Shown here: positions 8,094 to 17,828 of the stretch, piece by piece
Numbering within the stretch: position 1 is the stretch's first letter
Layout: each line of letters begins with the position of its first letter
DNA from: CAYMDS01 sp964653195
GTDB taxonomy: Bacteria; Patescibacteriota; Microgenomatia; Levybacterales; UBA12049
Assembly: GCA_964653195.1 (NCBI GenBank)
Contig: CAZZCX010000005.1
Location: forward strand, 1 to 64,000
Length of the DNA stretch: 64,000 nt
Direction of reading: 5' to 3'
The notes under the pieces: model-generated
Databases searched by the model: none
What the model was told of the DNA's origin: nothing
The model's input: the letters and a program-made list of their open reading frames with translations, nothing else
Program-made: the position numbers and the translations under genes

Positions 8094-9527
8094 ATGAATA
8101 ATAATTCTCCTCTCCGAAACTTTTTAGAAATCCCATATGAAATTCTTGAAGAAATGAATCTTAATAGTGCATTGAAAGCAGAAACTATGTCTACAGCGGA
8201 ACTTGAAAAAGAATATCGCATTTATTTGAAGAAAGAAAAAAGAATTAAAGCGATAACGATTTGTTTTACTGATATTGAAGGCAGGTTTCATATGCTTGAT
8301 TACGATAAAAAATTTCTTTTGGAAAGTTCTGATAATTTAACTTTCGATGGTTCGTCTATCAGGGGCTTTAGCCAGCTGCATGAATCTGATTTGCGATTAG
8401 ATGTGGATTGGAGCAGTATTACGTGGCTTCCTTCAGATATATTTGGTCCTGGAAAAGTTGTTTTTTTTGCAAACGTATTGAATCGCGAAAAGAAACCTTA
8501 TTTATCTGATTTTCGTGGTCAGTTAAGACATTTATCTAATGAACTCAAGATTAAAGGAATTACTGCATATGCTGCTCCTGAAATCGAAGGTTTTTTGATA
8601 GCTGGTACAAATGCCGAACAAAAGTATAACGAGATAGATAGATTCGATCTTATATCAACAGGTGGCTATTATCATTCATTACCTTTAGATAGCCTGAGGC
8701 TATTTATTGATAGGGCAGCAGAAGCTCAGCGTGCTATGGGATTTAGAAATGAGAAAGATCATCCGGAAGTGGCTCCATCACAATTTGAGATGAATTTTTC
8801 CTATTCTGATGTTGTGCGGGCTGCAGATAAAATTCAGTTATACAAGTTAATTTGCCGTCAGGTTGCAACAAGTATGGGGTTTACTGCGACTTTTCTACCT
8901 AAACCAGTTTCCGGCATAAATGGTTCGGGTATGCATACGAATTTTTCTCTAAGTAAAAATGGTAAAAATATTTTTTATGATCCTAATGGACGTGATGGAT
9001 TATCGAAAATTGCTTGGGATTTTATTTTAAAACTTTTAAATCACGCGCCTGAAATTTGCTTGATATTAAATTCCAGCGTTAATGCATACAGAAGGCTGGA
9101 TCCACACTTTGAAGCACCCAATCAAATAAAAGTATCACCTATAGATAGAGGATCGATGATAAGAATTCCAGCCGGAAACGAAAGCTCAGCTAGAATCGAG
9201 ATTCGTTCTGTCGGCCCCGATGCGAATCCTTATCTTGTTTTATATACAATTCTAAAAACTGGTTATGAAGGCAAAAAGCTTGAGAAAATTGATGGAAGAC
9301 GTGATAGATTACGGTTTTTACCAGATAATATAAATGATTCGATTAAGTTATTTAAATCTAGTGAGTTTATAACGAAAATTTTAGGATCTGAAAATAAAGA
9401 TAAATACGTTGACTACAAACAACAAGCTGCAGATAGAAGCCCTAAAGCACTTGGTGGCTTAATTAAAGCGGGGGAGATTCTTTATCATCATGAGGTAACC
9501 AATCAAGTTCTCTGGAATAGATTCTAA
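8094..9527 (+). CDS. glnA: Glutamine synthetase type I
   Basis: A 477-residue glutamine synthetase that joins ammonia and glutamate using ATP. The conserved pieces appear in order: FDGSSIRGF (about 83-91), the metal-binding PEIEGF, EVAPSQFEMNF, KPVSGINGSGMHTN with the ATP/metal histidine, and RIPAG...ARIEIRSVGPDANPYL. The expected length for GSI is about 440-480. The C-terminal adenylylation region has no clear canonical tyrosine box. The next gene on the same strand is glutamate dehydrogenase, so the two form a nitrogen-assimilation pair. Confidence 0.95.
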   Translation: MNNNSPLRNFLEIPYEILEEMNLNSALKAETMSTAELEKEYRIYLKKEKRIKAITICFTDIEGRFHMLDYDKKFLLESSDNLTFDGSSIRGFSQLHESDLRLDVDWSSITWLPSDIFGPGKVVFFANVLNREKKPYLSDFRGQLRHLSNELKIKGITAYAAPEIEGFLIAGTNAEQKYNEIDRFDLISTGGYYHSLPLDSLRLFIDRAAEAQRAMGFRNEKDHPEVAPSQFEMNFSYSDVVRAADKIQLYKLICRQVATSMGFTATFLPKPVSGINGSGMHTNFSLSKNGKNIFYDPNGRDGLSKIAWDFILKLLNHAPEICLILNSSVNAYRRLDPHFEAPNQIKVSPIDRGSMIRIPAGNESSARIEIRSVGPDANPYLVLYTILKTGYEGKKLEKIDGRRDRLRFLPDNINDSIKLFKSSEFITKILGSENKDKYVDYKQQAADRSPKALGGLIKAGEILYHHEVTNQVLWNRF

Positions 9528-9624
9528 ATCCTTTCAATTGTTAAATAATTATATATTTGTTAAGATAATTGAACTGCTGTTTTACTAATAGCTATTTGCT
9601 ATTAACTATTCAACTTTTGATTTT

Positions 9625-11102
9625 ATGCATGATAATCCTTGGTTGCGCGCAAAATACCAATTAGAAAAAATCACAGAAATCATAAGTTTGGACCCGCTTC
9701 TTATTTCCAGATTATCTGCTCCAGATAGAATAGCTGAATTTTCCCTACCCGTAAAACTTAATTCAGGCGAGATAAAAAATTATAGTGGATATCGTGTTCA
9801 GCATAATAATATTTTAGGTCCATATAAAGGTGGTCTTAGATATCATCCGCAGGTTACGATGGATGAGGTTAAAGCTCTATCATTCTGGATGACTATAAAG
9901 AATGCAGTAGTTGATGTACCGTTTGGTGGAGGCAAGGGAGGAATTACAATAGATCCGAAAAAATTATCTGAGGAAGATTTACATACAGTCACGAATGAAT
10001 TTACTAGAAAATTGTACCCCTTGATCGGACCTTATATTGATGTGCCTGCGCCAGATGTAAATACAAATCCGACAATTATGGGATGGATTGTTGAGGAATA
10101 TGGAAAACTGGCAAAGGGCAAAGGGCAAAGGGCACATGGTTTAACAAGCTCGGAGCTACAGGCTGTTGTTACAGGGAAGCCTTTGCAATTAGGAGGTTCC
10201 GAAGGTAGAACTGAAGCGACGGGACTTGGAGGGGTGTACAGTTTGATTTCAATCTTAAAAAAAATGGGAAAAAATCCTAAAGGTATGACTGTTGCTATTC
10301 AGGGATTCGGGAATGTAGGAATGTATATAGCCAAGTTCATGCAAGAAAAAGGATTTATTATTGTCGCAGCTTNNNNNNNNNNNNNNNNNNNNNNNNNNNN
10401 NNNNNNNNNNNNNNNNNNNNNNNNNNNNNNNNNNNNNNNNNNNNNNNNNNNNNNNNNNNNNNNNNNNNNNNNGGAATGTATATAGCCAAGTTCATGCAAG
10501 AAAAAGGATTTATTATTGTCGCAGCTTCAGATTCAAAAGGCGGAATTTTTATACCTACTGGTATACCCGATATAGCTACAATTCAATCCTGCAAAATAGA
10601 AAAAGGGATGTTGGCTGGGTGTTATTGTATAGGATCAGTTTGTGATGTTCGATATAAAGGAAAGGTAGAAGGTAAAGATTTAGATTCAAACGATATTTTG
10701 ACATTACCTGTCGATATTATCATTCCGGCTGCACTTGAAAATGTGTTGACAGAGGAAAATGCGAAAAAAGTTAAAGCCCAATATGTCTTAGAGATGGCAA
10801 ATGGTCCGACGACAGATAAAGCCGATGAGATACTACGGAAAAAGAATATTATTGTAATTCCAGATGTATTAGCAAATTCCGGGGGAGTAGCTACGAGTTA
10901 TTTTGAATGGTATCAAAATATTCATAACGAGAGATGGACCAAGAAACAAGTTTTTGAAAAACTTAAAAATAAAATGGAAAAAGCATCTAGTGAAGTTTTA
11001 GATACCTCCTTAAAGTATGAAGTATCTTTGAGGGATGCTGCATATATCGTAGCTTTACACAGAATCGAAAAGTATTGGAAAAAAGCCTCAACTTTAATGT
11101 AG
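9625..11102 (+). CDS. gdhA: Glutamate dehydrogenase (Glu/Leu/Phe/Val dehydrogenase family), split by a false assembly gap
   Basis: Oxidative deaminase or aminating enzyme linking glutamate and 2-oxoglutarate with NAD(P). Part 1 (9625-10372) has GPYKGGLRYHPQV, the catalytic-lysine region PFGGGKGGI and the NAD-fold start AIQGFGNVG. Part 2 (from 10473) repeats the last 55 bp of part 1 and continues to IPDVLANSGGVATSYFEW and the stop. Collapsing the 55-bp overlap and the 100 Ns keeps the frame and gives 440 residues, the usual size. A (GCAAAGG)3 repeat at 10111-10131 encodes GKGQRAHG inside a segment that is longer than usual, just before VVTGKPLQLGGS. A slip of one unit would break the frame. 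Confidence 0.92.
10111..10131. repeat. In-gene heptanucleotide repeat (GCAAAGG)3
   Basis: Three exact 7-bp units inside the glutamate dehydrogenase reading frame. The 21 bp total keeps frame; loss or gain of one or two units would not. Confidence 0.85.
10373..10472. other. Assembly gap (100 N), probably false
   Basis: The 55 bp before the gap (10318-10372) are identical to the 55 bp after it (10473-10527). This is the pattern left when two contigs sharing a k-mer-length overlap are scaffolded without being merged. The reading frame is restored by collapsing the copies. Confidence 0.93.
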
Positions 11103-11220
11103 CTATAAACCTCTAAAAATTGATTTATTATTTGATGAGTTTGTAAGCAAAACGTAAAGATTTTAAATAATGGAATTTTTGTATTTACATTTATTTTTTA
11201 AGTTGGTAGGATAAACAGAC

Positions 11221-12312
11221 ATGAAATTTAAATTAACAATTTTAGGTAGTTTACTGCTTGTTTTTTTGTTTCTTGTATATAATCCAGTTATAAAGGATAG
11301 ACTGATGGGGACTGTAAAAAATACAATTAGAAATGATAGAACATACGATAATTCATCTGATAATCAGGGGGGGTTGACTACTGATTTAAATCCTCTATCC
11401 ATCTCATCATTGCGGGCTGGTGAATATCCGGGATCAGATATACTTATTGAAGAAACATTACCAAAAGGGTCAAATTATGATAGATATATTGCTTCATATA
11501 AATCCGAAGGACTTAAAATTTATGCACTTTTAACGATACCTGAAGGTATCCCGCCCAAGTCAGGATGGCCCGCGATAATTTTTAATCATGGTTATATTCC
11601 ACCACTTGAATATAGAACTACTGAAAAATACATTGCTTACGTAGATGGTTTTGCAAGAAACGGTTATATTGTAATGCGACCAGATTATAGAGGTCATGGG
11701 TCCTCAGAAGGAGTTGCGCCCGGAGGGTATGGAACGAACGCATATACTATAGATGTCTTAAATGCCACATCTTCTCTGAAAAGGTATAATGATCAGATTT
11801 CCTCACTTACAAAAATAGTAGATATAGATCGAATTGGAATGTGGGGACATAGTATGGGAGGGTTTATTACACTTCGCAATATGGTAGTAACAAAAGATAT
11901 AAAGGTAGGGGTAATTTGGGCTGGAGTTGTTGCATCTTATCCAGATCTTATCAATAATTGGCGAAGGCGTAATCCTGGTACTACAGTATCTCCTTTGCCT
12001 TCAAACGCTCGGCGCTGGAGAGATGCACTTACTAGTAAATACGGTGAACCAACAAATGAAAAGCCTTTCTGGCAGTCAATATCGGCAAATTTTTTCCTTA
12101 AAGATATATCAGGAACACTTCAGCTTCATCATGGTACCTTTGATGAATCAGTACCTTTAAAGTTTAGTGAAGATTTAGCGAAACAAATGAAAGAAGTTGA
12201 TAAAAAGGTAGAATTATATATATATGAAGCTGATGATCATAATATTTCAGCTAATTTTAATGTTGCCATGCAAAGATCAATTGAGTTTTTTGATAAGTAT
12301 CTAAAAAATTAA
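11221..12312 (+). CDS. Secreted alpha/beta hydrolase (prolyl-oligopeptidase / dienelactone hydrolase-like)
   Basis: A 363-residue alpha/beta-hydrolase with an N-terminal membrane anchor (about 5-22). It shows the oxyanion strand IIFNHGYIPP, a DYRGHGSSEG turn, and the nucleophile elbow GHSMGG with the catalytic serine. The late acid and histidine are expected in HHGTFDESVP and ADDHNIS. It probably acts outside the membrane as an esterase or peptidase. The gene at 31321-32451 is a clear paralogue with the same order of motifs (GYIPP, RGHGSSEG, GHSM, HNIS). Confidence 0.85.
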   Translation: MKFKLTILGSLLLVFLFLVYNPVIKDRLMGTVKNTIRNDRTYDNSSDNQGGLTTDLNPLSISSLRAGEYPGSDILIEETLPKGSNYDRYIASYKSEGLKIYALLTIPEGIPPKSGWPAIIFNHGYIPPLEYRTTEKYIAYVDGFARNGYIVMRPDYRGHGSSEGVAPGGYGTNAYTIDVLNATSSLKRYNDQISSLTKIVDIDRIGMWGHSMGGFITLRNMVVTKDIKVGVIWAGVVASYPDLINNWRRRNPGTTVSPLPSNARRWRDALTSKYGEPTNEKPFWQSISANFFLKDISGTLQLHHGTFDESVPLKFSEDLAKQMKEVDKKVELYIYEADDHNISANFNVAMQRSIEFFDKYLKN

Positions 12313-12456
12313 ATTCTAAAACCTAAATCCTAAATACTAAACAAATATAAAATACAAAATTTTCAAAGTAAAATGTTTTAAGATTTGATACTTATTTTGA
12401 TATTATTTAGAGTTTAGATATTAAAATTTAGAATTTTTTGATTGGGGGTGATATTG

Positions 12457-12972
12457 ATGGAAGAGAATATAAATACTACACAAAGTGTAAATGGATCTAA
12501 AATGATGCCAATTATAGTAGGGCTTGGAGTATTGTTATTAATTGGTGGAGGTGCTTTCTATTTACTGTCTAATAAAGATAATACACAAATGAATACTACG
12601 GTCAATTCTACTGTAAATGAATCGATGAATACAACAAGTGAGTCGGGCAACACAACAGATGGAGGGGATTCTGCGACGGATGAAATGACGGCAAGTATAA
12701 ATACTATTGAAGTAACAGGATCAAGTTTTAAATTTGACCCTACGGAAATTATGGTCAAAAAAGGTGATACAGTGAGAATTGTATTTACCAATAGTGACGG
12801 TATGCATGATTTTGTCATAGATGAGTTTGATGCCCGAACTAAAGTATTAAAAGACGGAGAAAGTGAGACGATTGAATTTGTTGCTGATCAAGCAGGAAAA
12901 TTTGAATATTACTGTAGTGTCGGACAGCATAGGCAAATGGGAATGGTAGGAAATTTAATTGTTGCTGAGTGA
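12457..12972 (+). CDS. Membrane-anchored cupredoxin (type 1 copper) protein
   Basis: A 171-residue protein with a membrane helix (about 18-38), a Thr/Asn/Ser-rich linker and a C-terminal plastocyanin-like domain. The copper ligands are all visible: His in GMHDFVID and Cys, His and Met in YYCSVGQHRQMGM. It should carry an electron or hold copper on the outer face. The ATG at 12457 is preferred over the TTG at 12442 because GGGGGTGAT sits just before it, an unusually strong ribosome-binding site. It ends at a shared terminator with the convergent PBP gene. Confidence 0.87.
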   Translation: MEENINTTQSVNGSKMMPIIVGLGVLLLIGGGAFYLLSNKDNTQMNTTVNSTVNESMNTTSESGNTTDGGDSATDEMTASINTIEVTGSSFKFDPTEIMVKKGDTVRIVFTNSDGMHDFVIDEFDARTKVLKDGESETIEFVADQAGKFEYYCSVGQHRQMGMVGNLIVAE

Positions 12973-12994
12973 TGATTTGATTTATAAATATATA

Positions 12995-13021
12995 AAATCC
13001 CCTCAAAGTTAGAGGGGATTT
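12995..13021. terminator. Bidirectional intrinsic terminator
   Basis: AAATCCCCTC pairs perfectly with GAGGGGATTT across a 7-nt loop, with T-runs available on both strands. It lies between the convergent cupredoxin and PBP genes. Confidence 0.85.
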
Positions 13022-13029
13022 TTGTAATT

Positions 13030-15207
13030 TTACGATGGTATTAACGAAGGAAGGATTATGGTCTCAGTCGGAGTCGGAATTTCCGATGGAGGGATAATCA
13101 CTGGTGTAGGCGAAGGCGTATTTGTAGGTTCCGGAGTTGATGAAGGTTGCGGAGTAGGTGATTCGGAAGGAGAAGGCGATGGTGATATACCACAATCTCT
13201 TTTAGGTTCAGTACCTCTTATAAAATATTCAGAATATGCACTTGTCGTAGCTACTTCGGTTTTCAACCCGTTTTCTTTACAAATATTTAGCTTAATAAGA
13301 CTGGCAGGAGCGATAAAAGACTCTTTGGGAGTGCCTTGAAGAATTTTTTCCATAATTAGTCTCCAAATAGGAGCAGCTCCTGAAGATCCGGCTACTCTGT
13401 TCATAGGGCTATTATCATTATTTCCTACCCATGCACCGACCACTATACTTGGTGTATAGCCGATTGTGAGCGAATCACGATAATCCTCTGTAGTTCCAGT
13501 CTTTACTGCAGCAAGTCGTGAGAGGGTAAGAGAAGATCCGAATACTTCTGACCGTGCAGTGTTATCAGAAAGAATAGATGAGATAAGAAACGCGGTTTCT
13601 CTACTCATCACAGATTGCTGTGTATTATTTTTTGTGAAGATTATATCGCCTTTTTTGTCTCGTATTTCGAGAATGGATACTGGTTCAAATCTTTGTCCAT
13701 TATTGGCAAAAGTTGTGAAGGCGCTTACCATTTGTATAAGCGGTATCTCTCCAGAGCCTAGCGCCAGAGAGAGTCCGTAGTCGGTATCGTCAGACAAAGT
13801 TGTAATACCCAAATTTTTTGCCATATCAATACCATTTTTGACTCCAACTATTTCCATCGCCTTTACAGCAGGGATATTCAAAGAATTTGCTAGTGCATAT
13901 CTTACTGTTATTTCTCCTCTAAATTTCCCGTCATAATTTTTTGGTTTATATCCATCATTAAACGTAGTTTCTTGATCAAGAATAATAGAACCTGGTGAGA
14001 GTAAACGGTCTTCAAATGCTTTTGCATAGACTATTGGTTTGAATGAGGAACCTGGTTGGCGTGGGCTAAGTGCCATATTTATTTTTCCGTTTGTTAAATC
14101 TGTCCAGTCCCAGCTTCCGACCAAAATCAGTATCTCACCTGTTTTTGGATCTATACCTACCGTAGCGCCGTTTGTAACTTGACTTGCAGCAAGTCTATTT
14201 ACCTGGTTTTTGACAACTGTCTCTGCATATTCCTGAAAATTTAGATCAAGTGTGGTTTTTACTATATAACCGGAGCGTGCGACTGATTGTTCAGTGTATT
14301 TTTTTATTAGTTCGTCTTTTACCATAAGTGCAAAATGAGGCGCTGTCTGATTTAGCGCATCACTTGTAGGCTTAAAAGTTATATTTGTGTTTTTTGCATT
14401 ATCAGCTTCTTTTTTTGTTATAAAACCTTCTCTGACCATTTCTGAAAGTACTATATCGCGTCTATTTAGAGCTTTTATCTTATCTCCTGATATTGGAGAA
14501 AAGCTTGATGGAGCAGGTAAAATTCCTATCAACAGCGCGCTTTCTGAAAGTGTTAGCTCGGATGCGTTTTTACTGAAATAGGCATCTGCTGCATTTTCAA
14601 TACCGAAAGCTCCTTCTCCAAAGTAAACAGTATTCAGATACATCTCAAGAATTTCGTTTTTAGTGTATTTTCGTTCCAATTCTAAAGCTAAAATAAATTC
14701 TTGATATTTTCTAAGGAAATTTCTATTCGGTGAGAGTAAGGTATTTTTGATAAGTTGTTGGGAGATAGTCGAACCACCCTGACTTATCCCTTCTTGTCGG
14801 ATATTTACGATAAAAGCGCGGGTTATACCTTTAATTGAGAAGCCGGGATGATTGTAAAAATCCTTATCCTCAGATGCTATAACTGCATTTTTTACATGGT
14901 TTGGAATGAGGTCAAATGATACGGTATCTTTTGTGCGGGCTTCATAAAAAGTAAAAAAAGGCGTACCAAATCTGTCGGTAAGTATTACTCCGGCGTTTTT
15001 TCTGGTCATGATTGCTTCTTTACTTGAAAGATCTCTTACAAACCATGCATAAGTAATAATAGGAGTAGAAATAAATATAAAAACCAACAGTCCCAATCCT
15101 AAAATAATAGGTTTCTTACTGTGTCTTAAGATTGATTTAATATTTTTGCGGTTTATTTTTTGCCGTAAGTTGTGTATTTTTGCGTGAAGAACATTTCCAA
15201 TTCTCAT
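13030..15207 (-). CDS. Class A penicillin-binding protein (PBP1A-type, bifunctional)
   Basis: A 725-residue bifunctional peptidoglycan synthase. It has a basic cytoplasmic start, one membrane helix (about 33-55), and a GT51 glycosyltransferase domain with ASEDKDFYNHPG (catalytic Glu), QGGSTISQQL and the RKYQEFILALELERKYTK region. The transpeptidase domain has SxxK in GSSFKP, SxN in NSLNIPA and KTG in VKTGTTEDYRD. The C-terminal 60 residues are Pro/Ser/Thr-rich, an extracellular tail that may tether or span wall. It stands alone and converges on the cupredoxin gene. Confidence 0.95.
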   Translation of the reverse strand: MRIGNVLHAKIHNLRQKINRKNIKSILRHSKKPIILGLGLLVFIFISTPIITYAWFVRDLSSKEAIMTRKNAGVILTDRFGTPFFTFYEARTKDTVSFDLIPNHVKNAVIASEDKDFYNHPGFSIKGITRAFIVNIRQEGISQGGSTISQQLIKNTLLSPNRNFLRKYQEFILALELERKYTKNEILEMYLNTVYFGEGAFGIENAADAYFSKNASELTLSESALLIGILPAPSSFSPISGDKIKALNRRDIVLSEMVREGFITKKEADNAKNTNITFKPTSDALNQTAPHFALMVKDELIKKYTEQSVARSGYIVKTTLDLNFQEYAETVVKNQVNRLAASQVTNGATVGIDPKTGEILILVGSWDWTDLTNGKINMALSPRQPGSSFKPIVYAKAFEDRLLSPGSIILDQETTFNDGYKPKNYDGKFRGEITVRYALANSLNIPAVKAMEIVGVKNGIDMAKNLGITTLSDDTDYGLSLALGSGEIPLIQMVSAFTTFANNGQRFEPVSILEIRDKKGDIIFTKNNTQQSVMSRETAFLISSILSDNTARSEVFGSSLTLSRLAAVKTGTTEDYRDSLTIGYTPSIVVGAWVGNNDNSPMNRVAGSSGAAPIWRLIMEKILQGTPKESFIAPASLIKLNICKENGLKTEVATTSAYSEYFIRGTEPKRDCGISPSPSPSESPTPQPSSTPEPTNTPSPTPVIIPPSEIPTPTETIILPSLIPS

Positions 15208-15460
15208 AAAGTTTTCTTAAAAAGTAATTGCCTTACACATATATTTAACACATTCACATGGCTTTTGTGAATATAGCACATCTATATATAAAGACTTTAG
15301 AATTAATGTAATAATTTTGTAAGAAGTATTTATTGCCATTATAAACTTTCAAAATTTTATGTATTCCATATACAAGAGGGATAATTAAGGAATTAATTTT
15401 TACTGTGGCTTGGTTTTTAATAAAATTTTTCTTTAGAAGAGCAAATTAGCAAATTTACTA

Positions 15461-15808
15461 TTATTTATTCCATCTCACATCCCAGCCGGGAAGTTGTGAT
15501 TTCCAGATTTGAATTGTTTTATTTTTTTGTTCGTCCTTATATCCAGTCCGCAATCCTCTACTCATTCCGTGTATTTCTACGTAAGGTGGAACGGCTTCTG
15601 GATGGGCTTCATAATCGCCTGCATCACCATTTTTATCTATTTCATTTTCATAGTTACGGTTTGCTGACCATTGTCTATAAGCGATATCAGCATGTCCATC
15701 AGCTGGACCAGCTATTTGTGTAACTCCACTAATCCTCACGTATTTACCCTTTCGTATTTCTCTTAGTGATTCTACTGATAATGGTCGATTGCCCGTTTTT
15801 TCAATCAT
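15461..15808 (-). CDS. Hypothetical protein, 115 aa
   Basis: Not recognised. A soluble, charged 115-residue protein with no signal peptide or membrane helix. It contains GKYVRISGV and PPYVEIHGM, two short beta-like strands. The GKYVR piece also occurs in the neighbouring ORF at 15909-16406, and a GRYTKLE variant occurs in the partial gene at 17399-17728, hinting at a local family of related small proteins. The upstream 250 bp (15208-15460) hold no gene. Confidence 0.55.
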   Translation of the reverse strand: MIEKTGNRPLSVESLREIRKGKYVRISGVTQIAGPADGHADIAYRQWSANRNYENEIDKNGDAGDYEAHPEAVPPYVEIHGMSRGLRTGYKDEQKNKTIQIWKSQLPGWDVRWNK

Positions 15809-15908
15809 ATATTTTTGTTATTTTATAGTGATTTGGTTAAGTAGTCAATTTCCGATTCATATAAAAATACATATGCATATGATTAATCACATCAGAATAT
15901 TAAGTGTT

Positions 15909-16406
15909 TTAATGTGATCTTCTTTGTAGATATGGACAATTAAAGCAGCCTAAATTCAGCTTTTTTCCTGCATATTGGGGGAATATCAAGCCAGAGTTTT
16001 CTGTACCGAATCTGACATCTGCTACAAAATTAACTTTAACATCGACAATAGTACTTCTTGAATGAAGTAATCGATTAATTCCTGGTCTTTTACATACTAT
16101 CTTAGGTATAATTCTCTCAACTCTAACATATTTTCCGAGAGGTGGGAAATTTCGGCCTTCCGCACGATTCGATATGGATACTCCTCTATGTTTAGCACTA
16201 TTTAAAATAGTTTTTCGATTACCATTTACTACCGGGCATTCCTGACATTCGGGAAAGCCAGGAGACATGACTACTATAGGGATAGTTTTTGCTTCCGGAC
16301 CTAAAGACATTAGACTATATATTATAGGTCTTAAAACATCATTTGTCAAAATGTGTATGGAGTTGCTTTTATGGTAAAGCTTGCGATAATATAACCAGAT
16401 GTTCAA
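15909..16406 (-). CDS. Hypothetical protein with two CxxC pairs, 165 aa (start uncertain)
   Basis: Not recognised. CQEC (about residue 55) and CFNC (about 156) could form a zinc site. The middle has LGKYVRVER and a beta-rich DVKVNFVADVRFG. The ATG at 16406 overlaps the divergent histidine-kinase start by 8 bp, so a downstream start, for example the Met of MSLGPEA near 16310, may be the true one. It resembles the 17399-17728 partial protein in spacing of LG(K/R)Y and AD(V/I). Confidence 0.5.
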   Translation of the reverse strand: MNIWLYYRKLYHKSNSIHILTNDVLRPIIYSLMSLGPEAKTIPIVVMSPGFPECQECPVVNGNRKTILNSAKHRGVSISNRAEGRNFPPLGKYVRVERIIPKIVCKRPGINRLLHSRSTIVDVKVNFVADVRFGTENSGLIFPQYAGKKLNLGCFNCPYLQRRSH

Positions 16407-17376
16407 GATTAATCTTAGGATCCATTTACTACTTGGTTTTTTAAGTGCACTATTTATTACCCTTTTTATTACTCAAATTTCATTTATAGCCGGAAAGCCA
16501 GCTACTTATCTTATATTTATTCTTCTTATTACGNNNNNNNNNNNNNNNNNNNNNNNNNNNNNNNNNNNNNNNNNNNNNNNNNNNNNNNNNNNNNNNNNNN
16601 NNNNNNNNNNNNNNNNNNNNNNNNNNNNNNNNNATGAGAAAATTTACGATTTAGAAATCGATATAGAAAAAATGAAAAAAGAGGTAAAAATGCGGGATGA
16701 GTTTTTATCTATTGCGTCACATGAGCTCAAGACTCCCTTGACTTCCATGCTTCTTAAAATTCAATCAATATTACACAATATTCGAAATGTCTCATTAGCA
16801 AATTTTTCAGTTCAAAATCTAATGAATGCTTTAGAGACCGCGGAAGGACAGACGAAGAGGCTTTCACAAATGATAAACGATTTATTAAATGTATCACTTA
16901 TAACGACAGGAAAGATGAAGCTTGAGAAGAAAGAAGAAGATTTAGCTGAAATCGTAAAAGAGGTACTTAATGAATTTAAAGAAAGATTTCAGGTAGAAAA
17001 CATATTAGTTACATTAAATATTGAGAAGAATTCTATAAGCGCATCAGTTGATAAGATAAGAATTGAACAAGTATTGAGCAATCTTATAACAAACGCTATA
17101 AAATACGGCGATGATAAGCCAATTATTATAGAAGTTGATAAAAATAATTCTAAGGTATGGATAAAAGTTATTGATAAAGGTATAGGGATACCTAAAGAGA
17201 AAATAGATAAAATTTTCTCACTGTTTGAAAGGGGAGAACACGGAAAAGAGATGCAAGGATTAGGTGTGGGATTATATATAGCACATCAAATTGTGAAGGC
17301 ACATAATGGTAAATTGAAAGTAAATAGTACTCCTACCAAAGGATCAGAGTTTATGGTAGAGTTGCCGGTTAGATAA
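16399..17376 (+). CDS. Membrane sensor histidine kinase, interrupted by an assembly gap
   Basis: The N-terminal 45 residues contain membrane helices. After the 100-N gap come a coiled linker and a complete kinase: the phospho-acceptor H box in SHELKTPLTS, N box NLITNAIKYG, G1 DKGIGIP, F box FSLFERGEHG and G2 GLGVGLYIAHQIV. The true length is unknown because sequence is missing within the membrane or sensor part, and the flanks do not overlap each other. There is no response regulator beside it. The gene starts from a GATAAT -10 8 nt before the ATG. Confidence 0.88.
   Translation: MFKINLRIHLLLGFLSALFITLFITQISFIAGKPATYLIFILLITXXXXXXXXXXXXXXXXXXXXXXXXXXXXXXXXXXEKIYDLEIDIEKMKKEVKMRDEFLSIASHELKTPLTSMLLKIQSILHNIRNVSLANFSVQNLMNALETAEGQTKRLSQMINDLLNVSLITTGKMKLEKKEEDLAEIVKEVLNEFKERFQVENILVTLNIEKNSISASVDKIRIEQVLSNLITNAIKYGDDKPIIIEVDKNNSKVWIKVIDKGIGIPKEKIDKIFSLFERGEHGKEMQGLGVGLYIAHQIVKAHNGKLKVNSTPTKGSEFMVELPVR
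16534..16633. other. Assembly gap (100 N), real missing sequence
   Basis: Unlike the gap at 10373, the two flanks share no repeat, so the gap stands for an unknown length of sequence within the histidine kinase. Confidence 0.9.
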
Positions 17377-17398
17377 TTATATAATAAATAATTAGCCT

Positions 17399-17728
17399 TT
17401 AATCTTCGTCTTCAATTAGTATACCGTAAGTTCTCGTCCTTCTAAGTCTGTCAGGATATGTCTCTAGTCTTAAAATATCTGCAGTGATAGTAGTAACTAT
17501 ATTGTCTGGTTTGCTAGCAGTGCTATTTGGATTATGCTTCTCGACTCGTAGCTGAATACCGTTTTGGACCAGTGGTCTTGTTTCTAACTTAGTATATCTA
17601 CCTAAAGTAGTTGGCTTTTTGTTAATTCTCCAATCGGGTAGTATTCCATTTACTCTATTAAAGCCGCGCCTTGGTGCAAGCCGATCAAGCAAATGCACTG
17701 CTTGTTTTTCCTTTACTCTAAATCCATT
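17399..17728 (-). CDS. Partial hypothetical protein, C-terminal about 110 aa
   Basis: The 3' end of a minus-strand gene, cut by the gap at 17729-17828. The peptide is basic and soluble (GRYTKLETRPL, TTITADILRLE). It has nothing in common with the membrane glycosyltransferase on the other side of the gap, although the frame reads through the Ns. It is better treated as a separate gene. It resembles the CxxC protein at 15909-16406 around LG(K/R)Y. Function unknown. Confidence 0.55.
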   Translation of the reverse strand, partial: NGFRVKEKQAVHLLDRLAPRRGFNRVNGILPDWRINKKPTTLGRYTKLETRPLVQNGIQLRVEKHNPNSTASKPDNIVTTITADILRLETYPDRLRRTRTYGILIEDED

Positions 17729-17828
17729 NNNNNNNNNNNNNNNNNNNNNNNNNNNNNNNNNNNNNNNNNNNNNNNNNNNNNNNNNNNNNNNNNNNNNNNN
17801 NNNNNNNNNNNNNNNNNNNNNNNNNNNN
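17729..17828. other. Assembly gap (100 N)
   Basis: The flanks share no overlap. The open frame across it joins a polytopic membrane protein to a soluble basic peptide, which is probably coincidental. Confidence 0.9.

Noticed and set aside
10361..10645. Separate small frame through the first gap
   Set aside because: It is created by the duplicated 55 bp and the Ns within glutamate dehydrogenase.
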